From positions 1 to 10,115 of the forward strand of contig CAZVON010000032.1 in the NCBI GenBank assembly GCA_964628435.1: 10,115 nt of DNA, written 5' to 3'. Within the stretch, counting starts at the first letter, position 1, and every line of letters starts with the position of its first letter. The translations under genes were made by a program, and so were the position numbers. This DNA comes from CAZVON01 sp964628435 (GTDB lineage: Bacteria > Patescibacteriota > Microgenomatia > Levybacterales > UBA12049). Below, piece by piece: positions 5,917 to 10,115 of this stretch. Under the pieces are notes generated by a model. It did no database searches. It was not told the DNA's origin and saw nothing but the letters and a program-made list of their open reading frames with translations.

Positions 5917-6612
5917 CTATAGCACATGAAGTTTTCTAGAAGCAATCAGAACGTCACCTTTTCTTCCTTTCCTAACAAACACTTCTCTAGCTTCTGGAGA
6001 ATGAAATATAGTCATATTCAATCCCAAATAGCGAACGTTTTGATCAGGATCTTCATATACAGGACGATTAAAAGACAGATATGGTCGTAGATCCTCTCTT
6101 ACCTCACATGTTGCATCTAAAAGTGCTTGGTCATTTGAAGGTTGGCCGTCTCGAGTGGTTAACATAAAAGAGACACGAGGAGCAATACCATAAGCTTCTC
6201 TATCGAAAAAAAGTATTTCTGATGGTTGCAAACATGGACTTAGTCCTTGTTCTCTTAAGTCTCTTGAGGTTCGTTGCGATAAAACAGGCATAACGCCTCT
6301 GAGCATTCGATTTCTTGCCATTCTTCCTCGATCTAGCTGTACTCGATCCACCCGTGCTTTTACCTCGTCTTGCGGCGTCTCTGGGGATATTCCCAACAAA
6401 TCTACAGGAGTTAAGATTTTTACTGCTGGTAATTTTCTTGTTGCTACAGTTTCTAATAAATCACAGAAAGGCACTATTTCCCCACCTACATCCACTGATC
6501 CAGCAATGACTCCTTGTTCACATAACGAAAGACTATCATAATTAACTGTTGCTCTTTCTAACTCACAATCTGTTTTAGGACGATTCGCAGTTTCTGCGGG
6601 AATGACTGTCAT
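5917..6612 (-). CDS. Hypothetical protein, 231 residues
   Basis: I do not recognise this protein. It is soluble, with no signal peptide or membrane segment. It has five cysteines (16, 31, 50, 127, 169), not arranged as a zinc finger, and an Arg-rich stretch at about 87-121 (KARVDRVQLDRGRMARNRML, then RTSRDLR) that could bind nucleic acid. The C-terminal third alternates strand-like segments (RVSFMLTTRDG, VRYLGLNMTIFHS, DVLIAS). ATG 6612 is the only usual start after an in-frame TGA about 36 nt upstream, and there is no Shine-Dalgarno site close to it. It follows fic by 70 bp on the same strand, and no confident promoter lies between, so co-transcription is possible. Downstream dyads at about 5840-5872 may help end the transcript. 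Coding potential is supported mainly by the long uninterrupted frame and its balanced composition. Confidence 0.6.
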   Translation of the reverse strand: MTVIPAETANRPKTDCELERATVNYDSLSLCEQGVIAGSVDVGGEIVPFCDLLETVATRKLPAVKILTPVDLLGISPETPQDEVKARVDRVQLDRGRMARNRMLRGVMPVLSQRTSRDLREQGLSPCLQPSEILFFDREAYGIAPRVSFMLTTRDGQPSNDQALLDATCEVREDLRPYLSFNRPVYEDPDQNVRYLGLNMTIFHSPEAREVFVRKGRKGDVLIASRKLHVL

Positions 6613-6682
6613 AGTTTGAACAGGATAGTTTGATGCTACTCCTCAACTGCCTATTATGCAAGAGGTCTATTGTAAGAAAAGG

Positions 6683-7729
6683 TTATACCATAATATAGCG
6701 GGCGCCTTTCGTAACCCCATGTTTTTTTATAATCCCATTTTCCATGAGTACTTTTAGTTCATTCAGCACGGTATCTTCCGATACCATGGGAAATAGGGTT
6801 TTAAAAGCTTGGTTTTGCAAAAAACCGGTTTCTTGAATATATTCAATAATCTTGAGTTGACGAGACGTCAGGTGTAATGGTTTTCCACCCAATTTTTGGC
6901 GAATTTTGTTATCAACCGATATTTTTTCAATTTTGTCTTTAATTTTAGACAGTTCTATGGCTAGTCCTTGCGTAAAATATTCAAGCCACTCTGTTTGCTC
7001 CCCATTATTTTTTTCTACACTTTGTAAGGATTCATAATAGTAATCTGCGTTTTGATCAAAATATTCTTCTAAAGAAAAAAACTGTCGAATATCGTATCCT
7101 TCTTTGTATAAAATAAGGGTAGACAACGCACGCGCTACCCGACCGTTACCATCTAAAAATGGATGGATTCTAACCAGTTCGTAGTGAGCAATTCCGCTTT
7201 TGAGTACCGGGTGAATATCTGACGTTTGACCGACAAACATGAGGAAACTGCGAATGTGTTGTTCAAGGACATGAGCTTGCGGAGGCCGAAATGTTACATC
7301 CCCAGTCCAGTTATTTCGCACTACGACTTGTGTTTTTCGATATACCCCACACTTTTCTTTGGGTAATATTTTATCAACGGTTAATCTGTGAATGTTTTTG
7401 AGAACTTCATCCGAAATATCTAAGCTCTGGCCCTTTATCTCTCCATTACTTATGTATTCCATGACTTTTCTGTAGTTAATAACTTCCTGAATATCTCTGT
7501 CTCGCGCTACTACTTCTTTACCTGCTAAGACTTTTTCCGCCTGGTTAAGGTTTAGCTCGTTGCCTTCGATATGCGTACCATGATGCACGGTTCTTGCTAT
7601 AGCATCTTGCCGAAATTCTTTCTCGTAATATGGCAATAAAGGCGCGTGATCAATGACCTCTTTACATGCTTCTATGATGCCGATGTTTTTTAAGATTTTG
7701 TTGGTGATGGTGTACTTAGGTTGATACAT
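6683..7729 (-). CDS. Fic-domain protein with C-terminal winged helix
   Basis: A 348-residue Fic protein; such enzymes usually transfer AMP from ATP to hydroxyl side chains of target proteins. The Fic motif HPFLDGNGR (189-197) is complete, with catalytic His189 and metal-binding Asp193, and TFRPPQ (146-151) marks the flap. THIEGN (52-57) sits where class II Fic proteins keep the inhibitory helix; Glu55 is present, but the usual Ser/Thr four residues before it is Gly51. Residues about 283-348 look like a winged helix-turn-helix, as in single-chain Fic regulators that may bind DNA. The frame is open to 7834, but ATG 7729 is chosen because AGGA (7738-7735) lies 5 nt upstream and the extra 35 residues overlap the divergent promoter. 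It is divergent from the DUF5654-like gene and upstream of the 231-residue gene. Confidence 0.92.
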   Translation of the reverse strand: MYQPKYTITNKILKNIGIIEACKEVIDHAPLLPYYEKEFRQDAIARTVHHGTHIEGNELNLNQAEKVLAGKEVVARDRDIQEVINYRKVMEYISNGEIKGQSLDISDEVLKNIHRLTVDKILPKEKCGVYRKTQVVVRNNWTGDVTFRPPQAHVLEQHIRSFLMFVGQTSDIHPVLKSGIAHYELVRIHPFLDGNGRVARALSTLILYKEGYDIRQFFSLEEYFDQNADYYYESLQSVEKNNGEQTEWLEYFTQGLAIELSKIKDKIEKISVDNKIRQKLGGKPLHLTSRQLKIIEYIQETGFLQNQAFKTLFPMVSEDTVLNELKVLMENGIIKKHGVTKGARYIMV

Positions 7730-7776
7730 GGGTATCCTATTTATATTCACGCATATTTCCCGAAAAGAGTCAACTA

Positions 7777-7785
7777 TGATATACT
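7777..7785 (+). promoter_or_regulatory. Extended -10 promoter of the DUF5654-like gene
   Basis: TGATATACT is an extended -10 (TGn-TATACT) with the hexamer at 7780-7785. Initiation about 7 nt later falls at the GTG at 7793, predicting a leaderless mRNA. No strong -35 is present. Confidence 0.55.
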
Positions 7786-7790
7786 TTACA

Positions 7791-7803
7791 TTGTGGCCCA
7801 CAA
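7791..7803. promoter_or_regulatory. Operator-like dyad over the DUF5654-like gene start
   Basis: TTGTGG and CCACAA are perfect inverted arms around one central C. The dyad covers the predicted transcription start and the GTG codon, and lies 62 bp from the divergent fic start. It is the size of a winged-helix operator, so the Fic protein's own DNA-binding domain is a possible ligand (inference). Confidence 0.35.
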
Positions 7804-8065
7804 ACACAAAAACCAGTCGAGAAGAAAACTCCACATCGAAGTTGTGCGTCAGATGGTTACCCTCTCAACCTCTGGCTTTGGGTTGGTTGCTGCTCTGGCT
7901 TGGAACAATGTTATCCAAGAATTTGTAAATAATTACATTAAAAAATTTCTCCCGACAGAAAGCGGTCTTATCTCTCTTGTTATTTACGCAGTGCTGGTGA
8001 CATCGCTTGCGGTTTTTATAACCATTCAATTATCAAAAATACTGCGGCAACTTGAAAGAAAATAG
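7793..8065 (+). CDS. Small membrane protein of the DUF5654 type
   Basis: A 90-residue protein starting at GTG 7793. A basic N-terminus (AHKHKNQSRRK) leads to TSGFGLVAALAWNNVIQEF (27-45), the pattern I associate with DUF5654 proteins of Patescibacteria and some archaea. A second hydrophobic span (about 58-80) is a likely transmembrane helix, ending in a charged tail. The function of the family is not known. The frame is open to 7721, but the start is set by the extended -10 box 7 nt before the GTG and by the family pattern beginning near here. It is convergent with dedA, with only 4 bp between the two stop codons. Confidence 0.75.
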   Translation: MAHKHKNQSRRKLHIEVVRQMVTLSTSGFGLVAALAWNNVIQEFVNNYIKKFLPTESGLISLVIYAVLVTSLAVFITIQLSKILRQLERK

Positions 8066-8081
8066 CTATTTATTTTTTTTT
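8060..8081 (+). terminator. Weak terminator at the convergent DUF5654/dedA ends
   Basis: The palindrome AAATAGCTATTT (8060-8071) spans the plus-strand stop codon and runs into a T-rich tract (to about 8081). The stem is short and AT-rich, so it is at best a weak intrinsic terminator for the plus-strand gene. It also overlaps the dedA stop. Confidence 0.25.
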
Positions 8082-8741
8082 AAAATTTCTTTTAACAAAC
8101 CATAAAACCAATCCCCCCATAACTACTAATCCAAAATACTTCATCATAAACTCAACTAAGGTAAGTCCAAAGACATATGCGAGTCCTCCCCACCACAAAC
8201 TCCAAAATCCCTGCGCAATAATACTCATACCAAGAAAGTAAAGAAACGGCACCTTGAGTGTTCCACACGCAGTGGAGAGAAACGACGCGCTCCCTGGAAA
8301 AAAGTAACCAGCCAGAATTGCCCGCATACCATATTTTTCAATCTTATGCTGCGCCATAATAATTCCCTTTTCAAACCCTAATTTTTTTAATAGATGGTAC
8401 CATCCAAACCGTCCACATAAATAATTAAAGCAATATCCTACCAATAACCCTGTTGTTCCCAACACGTATACCAAAGGAAACGCCACAACTCCACTTCGCG
8501 ATAATGCGGCTCCCAAAAGAACAACCGTTGAACCAGGGATATATAAACCCAGTAAAAAAGTGCCTTCCAGGACCGCGCCAAAAAAGACAAGAAAATATCC
8601 ATAGTCTTTATAAAATTCTTTTATTTGTTCGATAAACGCTGTTGTATCAGAGACAGTATATCGAATAAATAAATAGAGGCACACATAGATAATCCCTGTT
8701 ATTAAAAATCCACTGTAAGCCATTAATTTTTCTTTAGGCAT
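8070..8741 (-). CDS. DedA/VTT-family membrane protein
   Basis: A 223-residue integral membrane protein of the DedA (SNARE-associated/VTT) superfamily, whose bacterial members are linked to lipid scrambling and membrane homeostasis. Hydrophobic spans lie at about 9-28, 49-70, 72-106, 137-165, 168-190 and 200-216. The re-entrant-loop signature LEGTFLLGLYIPGSTVV is at about 58-74. The second signature, GYFFPGSASF (145-154), keeps the Pro-Gly pair, but Tyr146 and Ala152 stand where typical members have two conserved arginines. It is the last gene of the nnrD-gpsA-dedA operon. ATG 8741 overlaps the gpsA stop (ATGCCTAA), which suggests translational coupling; ATG 8723, just past that stop, and ATG 8765 are alternatives. 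Substrate and direction of action cannot be read from the sequence. Confidence 0.87.
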   Translation of the reverse strand: MPKEKLMAYSGFLITGIIYVCLYLFIRYTVSDTTAFIEQIKEFYKDYGYFLVFFGAVLEGTFLLGLYIPGSTVVLLGAALSRSGVVAFPLVYVLGTTGLLVGYCFNYLCGRFGWYHLLKKLGFEKGIIMAQHKIEKYGMRAILAGYFFPGSASFLSTACGTLKVPFLYFLGMSIIAQGFWSLWWGGLAYVFGLTLVEFMMKYFGLVVMGGLVLWFVKRNFKKK

Positions 8742-9603
8742 GATGTACATATTGCAAAAAAACATTCCTCATGTCTGCTGATTTTTTTGAATGAGTTTTC
8801 ATTATTTTTAATAACTCAACAAGCAAAACCCGCTTGTTAACTTTTTGAGTCAGGTACTGAATTGATTCAAGCGACGACCAGCCTTCTACCGTACCACCAG
8901 TTCTTTGCAAGGAAATATCAACTGGGTATGTAACAAGATATTTGCCAAACGTAAAGTTTCTACTCGTGGTATTCGTGCACGTAAGTAATAAATCACCTAA
9001 AATTCCAGACTGCGCTTTCCTATCGACATCATACCCTAATAAGGTAATGATCATAAGCGTTTCTTCATATGCCAATGTTATCATATGTGTTTTTGTATTT
9101 GCGCCAAATCCTAATCCATCCAATATTCCAAGCAATATAGCGTAGATGTTCTTTAAAGCAGCTGCAACTTCTATTGCCTCTACTCCACGCACACAGGTAA
9201 TTCGAAAGTATTCTGTTTGAAAAAGTTTTTGAATAATTATTGCATTTTTTTTGTCGATATACCCGAGATTCACACTGGTAGGCATATGCGACAACACTTC
9301 TTGTGCAAAACTTGGACCAAGTAAAGAAACATAATGGAATATTTTCTTCTCAGAAACTATTTCGTAGGGCAGTTTATGCGTTGATTGCTCAATGCCTTTT
9401 GATGTATTTACTACAACAAGATCTGAGGCGTCTGCCAGAGAGTGCATAACACTTCGAATTCCTTCAGCCGGAAGTGCTAAAACAACAATGTCTGAATCAA
9501 TCCTTGAGATTTTATCCCAATAGGTAAATAGGTGGTTATTCTCAGAAAGAAGACTTCCCAATGCGTGTCCCCATATTCCTCTTCCCGCAATAGTAATTTT
9601 CAT
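8734..9603 (-). CDS. gpsA: NAD(P)-dependent glycerol-3-phosphate dehydrogenase
   Basis: A 289-residue cytoplasmic enzyme that reduces dihydroxyacetone phosphate to sn-glycerol-3-phosphate for bacterial-type phospholipids. It has the Rossmann motif GRGIWG (7-12), LALPAEGIR (42-50), NTSKGIE (66-72), GPSFAQEV (96-103), catalytic Lys151 in ALKNIYA, GLGFGANTKTH (163-173), and GDL (203-205) with TSRNFTFG (213-220). It is shorter than the usual 320-340 residues, mostly because the surface segment between the first Rossmann strands is cut to about a dozen residues (24-36). The start overlaps the stop of the upstream dehydratase gene (ATGA), and AGGA lies 7 nt upstream inside that gene, so translation is coupled. 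G3P synthesis, rather than G1P, supports a bacterial host despite the archaeal-type ligase. Confidence 0.93.
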   Translation of the reverse strand: MKITIAGRGIWGHALGSLLSENNHLFTYWDKISRIDSDIVVLALPAEGIRSVMHSLADASDLVVVNTSKGIEQSTHKLPYEIVSEKKIFHYVSLLGPSFAQEVLSHMPTSVNLGYIDKKNAIIIQKLFQTEYFRITCVRGVEAIEVAAALKNIYAILLGILDGLGFGANTKTHMITLAYEETLMIITLLGYDVDRKAQSGILGDLLLTCTNTTSRNFTFGKYLVTYPVDISLQRTGGTVEGWSSLESIQYLTQKVNKRVLLVELLKIMKTHSKKSADMRNVFLQYVHHA

Positions 9604-10115
9604 AGAAGATCCTTCATGGCAGAAGGAATCTCGTCAACCAAATCAGAGGCGTTAAAATATATACCAACTCGCTTAAATAATGCTTCACCTGCTTTTTTAT
9701 TGATATAACTTCCTGCACAAGCTGCTAGAAACGCATCGTTTTTGCAATACAACGCTGCCACAAGTCCTGCCAAAACATCGCCAGTCCCTCCCTTGGTCAT
9801 CCCCGGGTTTCCTCCCTCAATCTTGACACATTTTTTGGGCGAGCAAACGATATCCACCTGTCCTTTAAGAAGAATTACGCAGTTATATCCTCTTGCTTTT
9901 TCTTGAACGCTCCTATTTGTTGATTGGTTAATTGGTTGATTGGATAATTTGAAATTGAAAAGCTTCTCAAACGCTCCTTGATGCGGCGTTAAAATAGCAT
10001 TCTTCGGAATGATTTCTGACGAAATCACCTGCAATGTCGCTCTATCTATGACCCATTTTTTTTCTGAATATCTTTTTAATAATGGCTCAGTTTATTGTTT
10101 GCTATCATCATCCCC
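9600..10115 (-). CDS. nnrD: ADP-dependent NAD(P)H-hydrate dehydratase, 5'-truncated and apparently frameshifted
   Basis: This enzyme repairs hydrated NAD(P)H (NADHX/NADPHX) by ADP-dependent dehydration. The signature NPGMTKGGTGDVLAG is intact, preceded by CVILLKGQVDIV and AILTPHQGAFEKLF, as in the YjeF C-terminal/ribokinase-like fold. The main frame continues upstream as LLKRYSEKKWVIDRATLQ, the expected VIDA-type segment, but meets TAA at 10094-10092. In the next frame 10114-10079 reads GMMIANNKLSHY, resembling the GPGMM segment that should come just before, and stops at 10078-10076. The gene therefore looks shifted by one base between about 10079 and 10091. An 8-bp tandem repeat at 9921-9944 adds NQPINQSTN-type sequence after residue 30 of the TTG-started (10034) frame. 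The TTG at 10034 would drop conserved sequence and is unlikely to be the true start. It heads the gpsA-dedA operon with an ATGA overlap. Confidence 0.82.
9921..9952. repeat. 8-bp tandem repeat inside the dehydratase gene
   Basis: The plus strand has four 8-bp units: TGATTGGT, TAATTGGT, TGATTGGA and the more divergent TAATTTGA. On the coding strand they encode Asn/Gln/Ser-rich residues (NQPINQSTN), in a region where homologues have a short loop. The period is not a multiple of three, so changes in copy number would shift the frame. Confidence 0.7.

Noticed and set aside
5684..5917. 77-codon minus-strand frame between pstB and the 231-residue gene, starting at a GTG that overlaps the upstream stop
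   Set aside because: It runs through the probable pstB promoter, both dyads and the terminator-like hairpin, its composition is not protein-like, and no family is recognised. An alternative 38-codon frame starting nearby is no better.
7730..7834. 35-codon N-terminal extension of Fic
   Set aside because: It overlaps the divergent gene and its promoter, while ATG 7729 has an AGGA site and the domain begins after it.
1..10115. tRNA, rRNA, CRISPR array or insertion sequence
   Set aside because: No cloverleaf arms, no regularly spaced repeats and no transposase-like frame were seen on either strand.

Overview
The window looks like a piece of a Patescibacteria (Candidate Phyla Radiation) chromosome, probably a Parcubacteria-type lineage. 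Four things point there. It has an archaeal-type ATP-dependent DNA ligase and an endonuclease Q beside clearly bacterial genes (gpsA, pstB, dedA). It carries a small protein of the DUF5654 type. The hydrate dehydratase is written in a style I associate with this group. Short repeats are inserted inside coding genes, including a TGCCTGCCGGCAGGCA palindrome read as LPAGRQ in the ligase. Promoters are ordinary bacterial -35/-10 boxes, which argues against an archaeon. The standard genetic code fits every gene. The lineage call rests on recalled family knowledge, not on a search.

Layout from left to right. Positions 1-671 (minus) hold the N-terminal 223 residues of an endonuclease Q, cut by the window edge; it starts at GTG. 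Diverging from it, 737-1765 (plus) encodes a secreted beta-rich protein with a C-terminal coiled coil. A convergent gap follows, with a possible 21-residue leaderless ORF, then a putative lipoprotein (1876-2604, minus) and the ATP-dependent DNA ligase (2709-4499, minus). Positions 4500-4717 have no confident gene but contain a strong plus-strand hairpin, a small plus-strand ORF and a start-less minus-strand open frame. A stand-alone pstB (4718-5677) follows, preceded by a 230-bp non-coding stretch rich in dyads with a probable promoter and terminator-like hairpin. Then come an unrecognised 231-residue protein (5917-6612) and a Fic protein with a C-terminal winged helix (6683-7729). Divergent from fic is the DUF5654-like membrane protein (7793-8065, plus). 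The right end is a tight minus-strand operon: NAD(P)H-hydrate dehydratase (partial, apparently frameshifted), gpsA, and a DedA-family membrane protein.

Functional themes. Endonuclease Q and the ligase can serve one base-deamination repair route: nicking beside a deaminated base and final sealing. The operon at the right joins metabolite repair (NADHX), glycerol-3-phosphate supply and a DedA/VTT membrane protein, so lipid metabolism is a plausible shared theme for the last two. A striking window-wide feature is promoter placement. The -10 box sits 6-7 nt before the start codon of several first genes and 13-14 nt before others, predicting leaderless or nearly leaderless mRNAs without Shine-Dalgarno sites. 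Genes inside the operon, and fic, have AGGA-type sites or overlap their neighbours.
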